The notes beneath the pieces are model-generated. The model worked only from the letters and a program-made list of their open reading frames with translations, was not told the DNA's origin and did no database searches. 5,640 nt of DNA from Patescibacteria group bacterium. Lineage in GTDB: Bacteria; Patescibacteriota; Minisyncoccia; Phycocordibacterales; UBA2100. The translations under genes and the position numbers were made by a program. Below are positions 1 to 5,639 of this stretch, piece after piece (within the stretch, counting starts at the first letter, position 1; every line of letters starts with the position of its first letter). The stretch covers positions 1 through 5,640 of the forward strand of contig WFWK01000086.1 in NCBI GenBank assembly GCA_015491135.1, given 5' to 3'.

Positions 1-1542
1 GTAGACTGTGGTACTTATACCTCAGATTGGGGAACTTACGATGACTCATATTCTTCCGATTGGGGCACCTATGATGATTCGTACACTTCCGATTGGGACT
101 CATATGACTATGCGGATTCATACACAAGTGATTGGGCAACTTACGATGACAGCTACACTTCCGATTGGAACACTTATGATGACAGTTATGTTTCTGACTG
201 GAACACTTATGATGACAGCTACACTTCCGATTGGTCAGTTTACGATGACTCATATGCTTCCGACTGGAATACTTACGACGATAGCTATACAAGTGATTGG
301 TCAGCTTACGATGATAGCTATGTAAGCGATTGGTCAGCTTACGACGACAGCTACACTTCCGATTGGTCTGTAGATAACACACAAACCGGTCAATGGTACG
401 ACATTGCTGAGGCACAACCACAAGGTCAGTGGTATGACATTGCCGAGGCCGAGCCTCAAGGTCAGTGGTATGACATTGCTGAGGCGCAACCTCAGGGGCA
501 ATGGTACGATATCGCTGAGGCGGAGCCGGTTCGCGTCTCTCAACCAACCCGCACAATCACACAGCCGTCTCCGGTTGTCATACGCAACACCAATACCAAT
601 GTGGTACGTCCTGTGCAAGTGGCACAACCTACTCCGGTGAAAGTGGCAGTAGCGCAACCTGTACCTGTGCCGGCACCTCGTCCTGTACCTGTTCCAACTC
701 CGGTACCTACTCCTGTACCTACTCCAAGGCCGGTTCCCGTTCCAACACCTAGACCAACTCCCGTTCCTGTTCCTACACCGGTACCAACATCGGTACCTGT
801 ACCGACACCTACTCCCGTTCCGGTTCCGAGAGTTATACCGGTTCCGACACCAACACCTGTGCCTTTGCCACAGATACCGGCAACTCAAACTCCTCAGTGT
901 AAAATCTATGTACCAACAACCGCTGTGTTGCCAAACAGCACAATTCAGATCAACTGGGTAACAACAACAAACACAACAAAAGCTCTGCTTTCAGGAACCG
1001 CTCTTCCTGCTCACAATGTATCTGTTGCAGGATTCAGAGGATTTGAAAGAGTGAGAGTATCCGACGCAGGCACTTACATCTACACACTTACGGTCTTCAA
1101 CGCGCAAGGACAAAGCTCAACATGTATGGCATCGGTATATGTAAAGGAAACTGCTCCGGCTCCGGGTTACTACTACGGAGGAGTACAAACACAGACAATC
1201 TACTTGCCAACCCCGATTTATCCGGAGAACCCGAACGTTACGGAATCTGTAGTTGTTGAGCAACCTTCAATTGAACTTAGACAAATCCCTTACACCGGTG
1301 TTGACGGAAAACTGTTTGCAATCATTGCAACACTGATAGCGCTTGCAAGTTTATCTGGAGCATGGATTATGCTTAAAAAAGGAATGCTCTCTTTTGTTGG
1401 TATATATCCGGCAAGCAACAAACAGGTTGTAAATGAGATTGCAAACGAAAACGTTAAGATTGCAGAGGTTGTACAAAAAGGTGATTCAATAGAGTTGATT
1501 GAAGATGAAAACGGTCCCAGATTGAAATTCACAAGAGTTTAA
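1..1542 (+). CDS. Repeat-rich, Ig-like, membrane-anchored surface protein (C-terminal 513 residues; N-terminus outside window)
   Basis: The frame is open from base 1 to the TAA at 1540-1542. A GTG at 601 could be taken as the start, but the same frame continues upstream as highly regular repeats, so the gene begins left of the window. Visible residues in order: 1-122, 11-residue Asp/Tyr/Trp repeats; 130-177, four 12-residue GQWYDIAEA repeats; about 178-218, a linker; about 220-298, a Pro-Val/Pro-Thr stalk; 300-384, an Ig/PKD-like beta domain with Cys300 and Cys375 as a possible disulfide pair and the typical DAGTY turn at 355-359; 385-428, a linker; 429-433, IPYTG, resembling an LPxTG sorting motif; 438-458, a hydrophobic helix followed by Lys-Lys; 459-513, a probably cytoplasmic tail. 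The likely topology is outside-to-inside, with repeats displayed on a rigid stalk. Adhesion or self-assembly is inference; I do not recognise a named family. A strong terminator follows the gene. Confidence 0.9.
   Translation, partial: VDCGTYTSDWGTYDDSYSSDWGTYDDSYTSDWDSYDYADSYTSDWATYDDSYTSDWNTYDDSYVSDWNTYDDSYTSDWSVYDDSYASDWNTYDDSYTSDWSAYDDSYVSDWSAYDDSYTSDWSVDNTQTGQWYDIAEAQPQGQWYDIAEAEPQGQWYDIAEAQPQGQWYDIAEAEPVRVSQPTRTITQPSPVVIRNTNTNVVRPVQVAQPTPVKVAVAQPVPVPAPRPVPVPTPVPTPVPTPRPVPVPTPRPTPVPVPTPVPTSVPVPTPTPVPVPRVIPVPTPTPVPLPQIPATQTPQCKIYVPTTAVLPNSTIQINWVTTTNTTKALLSGTALPAHNVSVAGFRGFERVRVSDAGTYIYTLTVFNAQGQSSTCMASVYVKETAPAPGYYYGGVQTQTIYLPTPIYPENPNVTESVVVEQPSIELRQIPYTGVDGKLFAIIATLIALASLSGAWIMLKKGMLSFVGIYPASNKQVVNEIANENVKIAEVVQKGDSIELIEDENGPRLKFTRV
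10..366 (+). repeat. In-frame 33-bp tandem repeat array (11-residue Asp/Tyr/Trp units)
   Basis: Tryptophans fall at residues 10, 21, 32, 45, 56, 67, 78, 89, 100, 111 and 122 of the visible protein. The spacing is 11 residues except for one 13-residue unit (32 to 45). The unit consensus is W-[NSG]-[TA]-Y-D-D-S-Y-[TV]-S-D. The array may continue left of the window, because residues 4-7 already look like the end of a unit. Units differ at many synonymous positions; the Ser before the second Tyr is TCA or TCG in some units and AGC or AGT in others. This indicates old copies kept alike at the protein level rather than fresh DNA duplications. Confidence 0.95.
388..531 (+). repeat. Four in-frame 36-bp tandem repeats (GQWYDIAEA-[Q/E]-P-Q)
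   Basis: Four consecutive 12-residue units cover residues 130-177, with tryptophans at 132, 144, 156 and 168. The tenth position alternates Gln, Glu, Gln, Glu, giving a possible higher-order 24-residue (72-bp) period. The last unit ends in Pro-Val instead of Pro-Gln and runs into the linker. The block directly follows the 11-residue array after a short spacer and keeps its Trp/Tyr/Asp character. Confidence 0.95.
658..894 (+). other. Segment coding for a proline-rich stalk (Pro-Val/Pro-Thr dipeptides)
   Basis: Residues 220-298 of the surface protein have proline at nearly every second position, alternating with Val or Thr and an occasional Arg, Ala, Ser, Leu or Ile. Such sequence is expected to form an extended polyproline-II-like rod. 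It sits between the aromatic/acidic repeats and the Ig-like domain, as expected of a spacer holding a distal segment away from the membrane. The DNA is degenerate (ccg, cct, cca and ccc codons are all used), and its repetition opens a long but meaningless frame on the opposite strand. Confidence 0.9.
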
Positions 1543-1573
1543 GCCGCCGCCTTGCCATTGCTTCAAAACGCGC

Positions 1574-1602
1574 AAAAACCCGAGGTTTACCCTCGGGTTT
1601 TT
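1574..1602. terminator. Bidirectional intrinsic terminator
   Basis: A perfect 12-bp inverted repeat, AAAAACCCGAGG / CCTCGGGTTTTT, encloses a 5-base loop (1586-1590). The GC-rich core of 7 bp is flanked by A-tracts and T-tracts, so each strand ends its hairpin with a run of T. It lies 32 bases after the surface-protein stop and 20 bases beyond the stop of the convergent exonuclease gene, so it can end both transcripts. Confidence 0.92.
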
Positions 1603-1622
1603 GTGTTGTTGTGTTGTGTAGG

Positions 1623-2198
1623 TTAAAAAAGCGTTTTGGTAAGAGAGGGTTTTTGTGAGATAGTTTCCCACGAGCTTGTATCAATTGGAAATTCTTTTGT
1701 TTTTCCCAAATCTTTGTACTTGAGCTTTCCGTGCGTTAAAGCGTAGTCGTATATTTTTTTGGTCACTTTTACATCTTGTTCACAGTATTTGCAAACTTTT
1801 TCAATTTCTCCTTCTTGCCACCAGCGAATGGCTTGCAAGCCGTGCGAGCTTTTGCCTTCTCCAAGAGTGGCTTCCGCAACAATATCAAGCTTTATGCGCC
1901 TGCCCAAGCTTTTGTGAATTTCTTTGAGAAGGTCTATGCTTTTAATTTGGAAAAGGTCTCCGGGGAAATATTTGTTCAAAAGGGGAATATCAAAATGGTC
2001 TGAGTTGTAGCCGATTAAAATATCCGTATCTTCTATTATTTTCCAGAGCTTGTTTAAATCTTTTTCCAAAAACGACTGATAAGAATCGGTTTTATAATCG
2101 TAAATTGAGACAACGGCAAGAGTCAAATCCTCGGGTTTTGATGAGCCCACGTCGGCAAAAGTGTTTGCCGTCTCTATATCAAAAACAATCTTTCGCAT
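1623..2198 (-). CDS. RNase H-fold, DEDDy-type 3'-5' exonuclease domain protein
   Basis: The product is 191 residues from the ATG at 2198. Motif Exo I is FDIET (Asp7, Glu9). Exo II is GYNSDHFDIPLL (Asp70). Exo III is YCEQD (Tyr138, Asp142), a Y-x3-D pattern that places it with DEDDy nucleases. The whole protein is one domain resembling the YprB/RNase_H_2-type ribonuclease H-like family. These enzymes are predicted to remove nucleotides from 3' ends using two metal ions; whether the substrate is DNA or RNA cannot be told here. An in-frame ATG at 2231 would add 11 residues, but that extension would contain the TATAAT box at 2206-2211 and precedes the conserved RKIVFDIET start, so 2198 is preferred. 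The gene is divergent from tyrS and convergent with the surface-protein gene. Confidence 0.87.
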   Translation of the reverse strand: MRKIVFDIETANTFADVGSSKPEDLTLAVVSIYDYKTDSYQSFLEKDLNKLWKIIEDTDILIGYNSDHFDIPLLNKYFPGDLFQIKSIDLLKEIHKSLGRRIKLDIVAEATLGEGKSSHGLQAIRWWQEGEIEKVCKYCEQDVKVTKKIYDYALTHGKLKYKDLGKTKEFPIDTSSWETISQKPSLTKTLF

Positions 2199-2205
2199 AA
2201 GGGCA

Positions 2206-2233
2206 ATTATATCGCAGTATTTTTTCCACACAA
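2206..2233 (-). promoter_or_regulatory. Sigma70-like promoter of the exonuclease gene, leaderless
   Basis: On the minus strand a perfect TATAAT (2211 to 2206) lies 16 bases downstream of TTGTGT (2233 to 2228), a weak -35. Only 7 bases separate the -10 box from the ATG at 2198, so transcription should begin at or next to the start codon. No Shine-Dalgarno sequence is present or possible. The -35 overlaps the outer edge of the inverted repeat at 2231-2271. Confidence 0.7.
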
Positions 2234-2271
2234 CTTACAAGGTCGGACCTTGTAAATTAGCTTGTAAGTTG
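2231..2271. repeat. Three-armed inverted repeat between divergent promoters (possible operator)
   Basis: Three related arms are seen. Arm A (2231-2241, CAACTTACAAG) is the exact reverse complement of arm C (2261-2271, CTTGTAAGTTG). The overlapping segment 2235-2244 (TTACAAGGTC) is the exact reverse complement of arm B (2246-2255, GACCTTGTAA) around the single base 2245. A can therefore pair with B or C but not both. Arm A overlaps the -35 of the exonuclease promoter and arm C overlaps the -35 of the tyrS promoter. This suits a dimeric repressor or regulator site, but a dispersed genomic palindrome is an equally open explanation. Confidence 0.75.
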
Positions 2272-2296
2272 AGAGTTGGTGTTGTTTTGATATACT
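2269..2296 (+). promoter_or_regulatory. Sigma70-like promoter of tyrS with extended -10, leaderless
   Basis: TTGAGA (2269-2274) is followed after 16 bases by TATACT (2291-2296). A TG at 2288-2289 forms an extended -10 (TGnTATACT). The tyrS ATG at 2303 is only 6 bases past the -10 box, so the transcript should start at the ATG with essentially no leader. That leaves no room for a T-box riboswitch. The -35 overlaps the right arm of the inverted repeat. Confidence 0.72.
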
Positions 2297-2302
2297 GGAA
2301 AA

Positions 2303-3532
2303 ATGAAACTGTCACAAGAATTACGCAAAAGAGGTTTAATTCAAGATGCAACCGAAAACATTGACGAAGTATTGGACAGTCAAAAACCGGTGTTTTATCT
2401 TGGAGCGGACCCGACTGCAGATTCTTTACATGTAGGCCACCTCCTTACATACATTACCGCCAAACGCCTTGTTGATGCCGGGCTTTCCGCGATTTTGATT
2501 GTAGGTGGCGGAACCGGCAGAATAGGAGACCCAAAGCCGAATGCTGAAAGAACTTTACTTGATGAGAAAGAGATAAACAAAAACCTCAAAGCCCTAAAAA
2601 AGCAAGTGAAAAAACTGTTAGGCAGGGAAGTTCGTGTTGTTGACAACTACACTTGGCTTAAAAAGTTAACCCTTATAGATTTCCTGCGTGATATCGGTAA
2701 AAACTTTACGGTAAACTCGCTTATTAAAAAAGACGCTATCGCAATGCGACTTAAAAGTGATATCGGACTTTCTTATACCGAGTTTGCGTATCCGCTTTTG
2801 CAGGCATTTGATTTTTGGGAGCTTAACCGGCGCTACGGGTGTACACTGCAAATCGGCGGGTCTGACCAGTGGGGAAATATAGTGGCGGGAGTTGATCTGA
2901 TAAGAAAAAAAAGCGGAAAGGAAGCACACGCTTTCACTATTCCTTTACTGGTGGATAAAAAAACAGGCAAAAAATTCGGAAAATCTGAAGGTAATGCTAT
3001 TTGGCTTGATGAGAGTAAAACTTCCGTTTATGAATTTTACCAATTTTTCATAAACACACCTGACGAGATGGTTGAAGATTTGCTTTTGAAACTCACCTTT
3101 TTGTCGCTTGATGAAATTGAGCAGATATTGAACAAGTGGAAGGGCTCTCCCGCGGAGCGTCTGGCACAAAAGACACTTGCATTTGAGGTTACAAAATTTG
3201 TTCATGGGGAAAAACAGGCGCAAACCGCCAAGCAAGCAAGCGAGATACTTTTTTCAAACCCAAGCTCTTTTTCCAAAAACGTTGCAGACATGTTGAAAAA
3301 CACGCCGATAGCCTTCAGTTTTAAGAGTCTACCATCTGATATTGTTGATGTTTTGGTTGAAGTTGGTCTTGCAAAATCAAAAAGAGAGGCGAGAGACTTT
3401 CTAAACAGGGGAGCTGTATCGGTGTTTGACAGAACACTGTCTTTGCAAGATTCTTTTTCAAAAAATGACTTTAAAGACAAAATTGCTCTGCTTAAGAGAG
3501 GCAAAAAACAGGTACGGGTTATTTATTTGTAA
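2303..3532 (+). CDS. tyrS: Tyrosyl-tRNA synthetase (tyrosine--tRNA ligase)
   Basis: This class Ic synthetase charges tRNA-Tyr with tyrosine, using ATP, in the cytoplasm. At 409 residues it is close to the usual bacterial length. The Rossmann catalytic domain starts with YLGADPTADSLHVGHL (residues 32-47), which holds the HIGH motif as HVGH (43-46). GGGTGRIGDP follows at 68-77. YPLLQAFD (163-170) carries the Tyr and Gln expected to contact the substrate tyrosine. GGSDQWGN (185-192) is the family signature. KFGKS (224-228) is the KMSKS loop and is close to the KFGKT of E. coli TyrRS. The C-terminal part, roughly 347-409, is an S4-like RNA-binding domain (AKSKREARDFLNRGAV). The protein appears complete and functional. 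Its own promoter lies directly upstream; dnaJ follows after 62 bases with its own promoter and no clear terminator between, so some read-through is possible. Confidence 0.97.
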   Translation: MKLSQELRKRGLIQDATENIDEVLDSQKPVFYLGADPTADSLHVGHLLTYITAKRLVDAGLSAILIVGGGTGRIGDPKPNAERTLLDEKEINKNLKALKKQVKKLLGREVRVVDNYTWLKKLTLIDFLRDIGKNFTVNSLIKKDAIAMRLKSDIGLSYTEFAYPLLQAFDFWELNRRYGCTLQIGGSDQWGNIVAGVDLIRKKSGKEAHAFTIPLLVDKKTGKKFGKSEGNAIWLDESKTSVYEFYQFFINTPDEMVEDLLLKLTFLSLDEIEQILNKWKGSPAERLAQKTLAFEVTKFVHGEKQAQTAKQASEILFSNPSSFSKNVADMLKNTPIAFSFKSLPSDIVDVLVEVGLAKSKREARDFLNRGAVSVFDRTLSLQDSFSKNDFKDKIALLKRGKKQVRVIYL

Positions 3533-3556
3533 ATTTACTGAGATTGCGGGTGTTTT

Positions 3557-3584
3557 TTGCAAAGTAAGGCTTTTGGAGTATAAT
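3557..3584 (+). promoter_or_regulatory. Sigma70-like promoter of dnaJ, near-leaderless
   Basis: TTGCAA (3557-3562) is followed after 16 bases by a perfect TATAAT (3579-3584). The preferred dnaJ ATG at 3595 is 10 bases past the -10 box, predicting a leader of only a few bases. An in-frame ATG at 3583 overlaps the TATAAT itself and is therefore an unlikely start. I see no CIRCE-type inverted repeat for HrcA control. Confidence 0.7.
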
Positions 3585-3594
3585 GACATGGCCT

Positions 3595-4665
3595 ATGAAA
3601 GACTATTATGAAATATTGGGTGTCTCGCGTGACGCTTCCGAGGCTGACATTAAAAAAGCTTTCAGGAAACTTGCGCAAAAATACCACCCCGACAAAGGTG
3701 GAGATGAGGCGAAATTTAAAGAAATATCCGAGGCTTATGCTGTTTTGGGAGATAAGAAAAAAAGAGCCGAGTATGATACATATGGACAAACTTTCGCCGG
3801 CTCCTCAAGTGGCGGTTTTTCCGGTTTTGATTTTTCAAATTTTGCTCAAGGGTTCGGGGGTGGTGCATTTGAGTTTGACCTGGAAGATTTGTTTGGCGGT
3901 TTTGAAGACTTTTTCGGTGGTACCCAAAGAGCCGGTAGAGTAAAAAGAGGAAGAGATATATCGGTTGATCTGGAGATTTCGTTTAAAGAATCGGTTTTTG
4001 GTACAACAAAAACCATAGTATTACAAAAGCAGAAAAAATGCGAAGCCTGCGGTGGAGTTGGAGCTGAAGATAAAGACAAATTCAAAACTTGTCCAGCCTG
4101 CAACGGAAAAGGCAAAATTCACGAAACCAAAAGAACTATTTTGGGTACATTTACAACAGTTGCAACATGCAAGCAATGCTCGGGTACGGGGAAGGTTCCT
4201 GAGAAACCATGCAAAACTTGTGGTGGAGAAGGTGTGGTTGTCGGAAGAGAAGAAGTTGAAATTAAAATTCCCGCCGGTATAGAAGACGGTGAGGTTGTAC
4301 GACTTGCCGGATTGGGAGAGGCAACAAAGGGAGGCGAGCCGGGTGATCTTTATGTTAAGGTTCATGTAAGTCCCGATCCGGTTTTCTCAAGAGAGGGTCT
4401 TAATTTGAAAATGACTTTACCCGTTAAAATAACCGACGCTCTTTTGGGAGCGCAATACAAAGTGGTTGACTTGGAGGGGAATGTGATAAAATTAAAAATC
4501 CCGCAGTTTACAAAAGATGGAGATATTTTAAGATTAAAAGGGAAGGGAATAAAAGCTGGAGGAAGAACGGGAGACTTATTGGTTGAGGTGCAAATGGAAA
4601 TGCCCAAAAAACTCTCAAGAAAAGCAAAGAAACTGTTGGAAGAGTTGAAAGAAGAGGGGGTTTGA
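3595..4665 (+). CDS. dnaJ: Chaperone protein DnaJ (type I Hsp40)
   Basis: DnaJ delivers unfolded clients to DnaK and stimulates its ATPase. From the ATG at 3595 the protein has 356 residues, slightly shorter than E. coli DnaJ, and begins [10 protein letters not shown], the canonical J-domain start. An upstream in-frame ATG at 3583 would add MTWP but lies in the -10 box. The J-domain is about residues 1-66 with HPD at 31-33. A Gly/Phe-rich linker follows (about 67-109), including acidic stretches like those of other DnaJs. The zinc-binding domain has four CxxCxGxG motifs: CEACGGVG (149-156), CPACNGKG (166-173), CKQCSGTG (192-199) and CKTCGGEG (206-213). The C-terminal beta domains and dimerisation region fill the rest. 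All key residues are present. No dnaK or grpE gene is in this window, so the gene stands apart from any visible chaperone operon. It ends 5 bp from the stop of the convergent patatin gene. Confidence 0.97.
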   Translation: MKDYYEILGVSRDASEADIKKAFRKLAQKYHPDKGGDEAKFKEISEAYAVLGDKKKRAEYDTYGQTFAGSSSGGFSGFDFSNFAQGFGGGAFEFDLEDLFGGFEDFFGGTQRAGRVKRGRDISVDLEISFKESVFGTTKTIVLQKQKKCEACGGVGAEDKDKFKTCPACNGKGKIHETKRTILGTFTTVATCKQCSGTGKVPEKPCKTCGGEGVVVGREEVEIKIPAGIEDGEVVRLAGLGEATKGGEPGDLYVKVHVSPDPVFSREGLNLKMTLPVKITDALLGAQYKVVDLEGNVIKLKIPQFTKDGDILRLKGKGIKAGGRTGDLLVEVQMEMPKKLSRKAKKLLEELKEEGV

Positions 4666-4674
4666 TAAAATCAA
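4662..4674. other. Small palindrome spanning two convergent stop codons
   Basis: TTGAT (4662-4666) and ATCAA (4670-4674) form a 5-bp inverted repeat around AAA. The dnaJ stop TGA (4663-4665) and the patatin stop TGA (4673 to 4671 on the minus strand) sit at symmetric positions in the two arms. The stem is too short and AT-rich, and lacks T-tracts, to be called an intrinsic terminator. Confidence 0.55.
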
Positions 4675-5621
4675 GGCTTAGGGAAGAATTCTTTAAATTT
4701 CTCATAAACCACAACCTCGCCGTCCTTAGCGGCTTGGTTTAGCTTTTCTGCTCTTTTTTCAAAGTTGGAAAATTTTGCCGAGTATGCCGGAGGTTCAATG
4801 ATTGTAATATTTACACCTTTATCTTTTAACAAATTAGGTAGAATGTTCAGATTATAAAATCTTTTCTCTTCACTTTTTAGATATTCTTTAGCTAAGGTTT
4901 TGCTTGTTTTAGATATGTGTCTTGCAATTACAAAATCAATAAGTTTGTTTTTATGATAGGTATTTCGGGGGCGGGTTAGTAGAACAAAAATATCTGTACA
5001 CCCATCATTTGCCGCTTTTTCAATAGGTAAAGGTTCGGTTACCGCCGCGTCCCAATAGTGATGATCTCTGAGTTGTAATGGTTTTCCGGCCAACAAAGGC
5101 ACGTTGGAGCTACATTTAATTCCGGTTAATATTTCACTTTCATCCCTGTAGTCTGTTATTATGTGAGACTTTCTGTCCCGTATTGATGTTGCAAGTACTC
5201 TAAAGCGTGAAGGATCTTCCAGTATTTTTTTGGTATTTAAAGGAACCTTGTTTATATATATGTGGTCAACAAGATATGACAAGGAGATTATAGGTTTGGT
5301 ACTTAAAAATCGAAACGGGTTTATGAAATTATTATTATTTATATAGTTATAATAAATATGCAATCCTTCGTGTGCTTGTTCGGAAGCAAAATATACGGCA
5401 GATAAAGCTCCCGCTGATACGCCGTATATATTGTCAAATCCGTTTGCAAGTTTTAATTTTTGTAAAGCCAGCATCATGCCACCGGAGAAGACACCACGCA
5501 TTGCTCCACCTTCTACGATTAAACAGGTTTTTCTGTTTGCTACAGCATCTTTTCCTTTGCGGGATTTTTCATATAAAGTACTTAAAGTATTGTTCAATAT
5601 TTTATCCTTTTGTATTTGCAT
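4671..5621 (-). CDS. Patatin-like phospholipase family protein (YjjU/RssA-like)
   Basis: The product has 316 residues. Patatin-fold enzymes use a Ser-Asp dyad to release fatty acids from lipids. The visible signatures are the oxyanion-hole loop EGGAMRG (37-43), the nucleophile elbow GVSAG (67-71, Ser69) and the catalytic-Asp segment YWDAAVTEPLPI (Asp191 at the start of DAA). The usual form is DG[GA], so the second position is Ala instead of Gly. The arrangement and length resemble the bacterial YjjU-type patatins. There is no signal peptide or clear membrane segment, so the protein is probably cytoplasmic or loosely membrane-bound. The first ~30 residues are polar and Lys-rich and precede the conserved core (CLIVEGG). 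The start at 5621 is supported by the -10 box just upstream. The substrate is unknown; phospholipid turnover or lipid scavenging from a host is inference. Confidence 0.92.
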   Translation of the reverse strand: MQIQKDKILNNTLSTLYEKSRKGKDAVANRKTCLIVEGGAMRGVFSGGMMLALQKLKLANGFDNIYGVSAGALSAVYFASEQAHEGLHIYYNYINNNNFINPFRFLSTKPIISLSYLVDHIYINKVPLNTKKILEDPSRFRVLATSIRDRKSHIITDYRDESEILTGIKCSSNVPLLAGKPLQLRDHHYWDAAVTEPLPIEKAANDGCTDIFVLLTRPRNTYHKNKLIDFVIARHISKTSKTLAKEYLKSEEKRFYNLNILPNLLKDKGVNITIIEPPAYSAKFSNFEKRAEKLNQAAKDGEVVVYEKFKEFFPKP

Positions 5622-5626
5622 ATGTG

Positions 5627-5639
5627 TGTATATATTATA
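5627..5639 (-). promoter_or_regulatory. -10 region of the patatin gene promoter
   Basis: On the minus strand a perfect TATAAT (5639 to 5634) lies 12 bases before the ATG at 5621, predicting a very short leader. An overlapping alternative, TATACA (5632 to 5627), would leave only 5 bases. Any -35 lies beyond the right edge of the window. There is no Shine-Dalgarno sequence between these boxes and the ATG. Confidence 0.55.

Noticed and set aside
8..325. Open frame of 105 codons on the plus strand, Met/Thr/Ile-rich
   Set aside because: It is an out-of-frame reading of the 33-bp repeats. The repeat period is a multiple of three, so a stop-free alternate frame repeats too. The frame-1 translation has the meaningful repeat pattern and continues into the Ig-like domain.
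10..531. CRISPR array, because of the regular 33- and 36-bp spacing
   Set aside because: There are no unique spacers between conserved repeats. The whole period is coding and conserved at protein rather than DNA level.
601..603. GTG as the start of a 313-residue protein
   Set aside because: The frame is open and highly patterned upstream to base 1, with no -10 box just before 601 like those seen at other genes here. The GTG is an internal valine codon.
334..888. 184-codon open frame on the minus strand, Arg/Cys/Tyr-rich
   Set aside because: It is antisense to the GQWYDIAEA repeats and the proline-rich stalk. Its composition simply mirrors Pro/Val/Thr codons, and no start signals or domain are visible.
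2229..2231. Upstream ATG for the exonuclease gene
   Set aside because: The added 11 residues are not part of the conserved fold, and this stretch contains the TATAAT box. The ATG at 2198 fits both the motif and the promoter.
2199..2302. T-box riboswitch or other leader RNA controlling tyrS
   Set aside because: The -10 box ends 6 bases before the tyrS start codon, leaving no leader. The palindrome lies upstream of the predicted transcription start, so it would act as DNA, not as leader RNA.
3533..3594. Intrinsic terminator after tyrS
   Set aside because: The T-run at 3553-3558 has no GC-rich hairpin before it and fits better as the upstream part of the dnaJ promoter.
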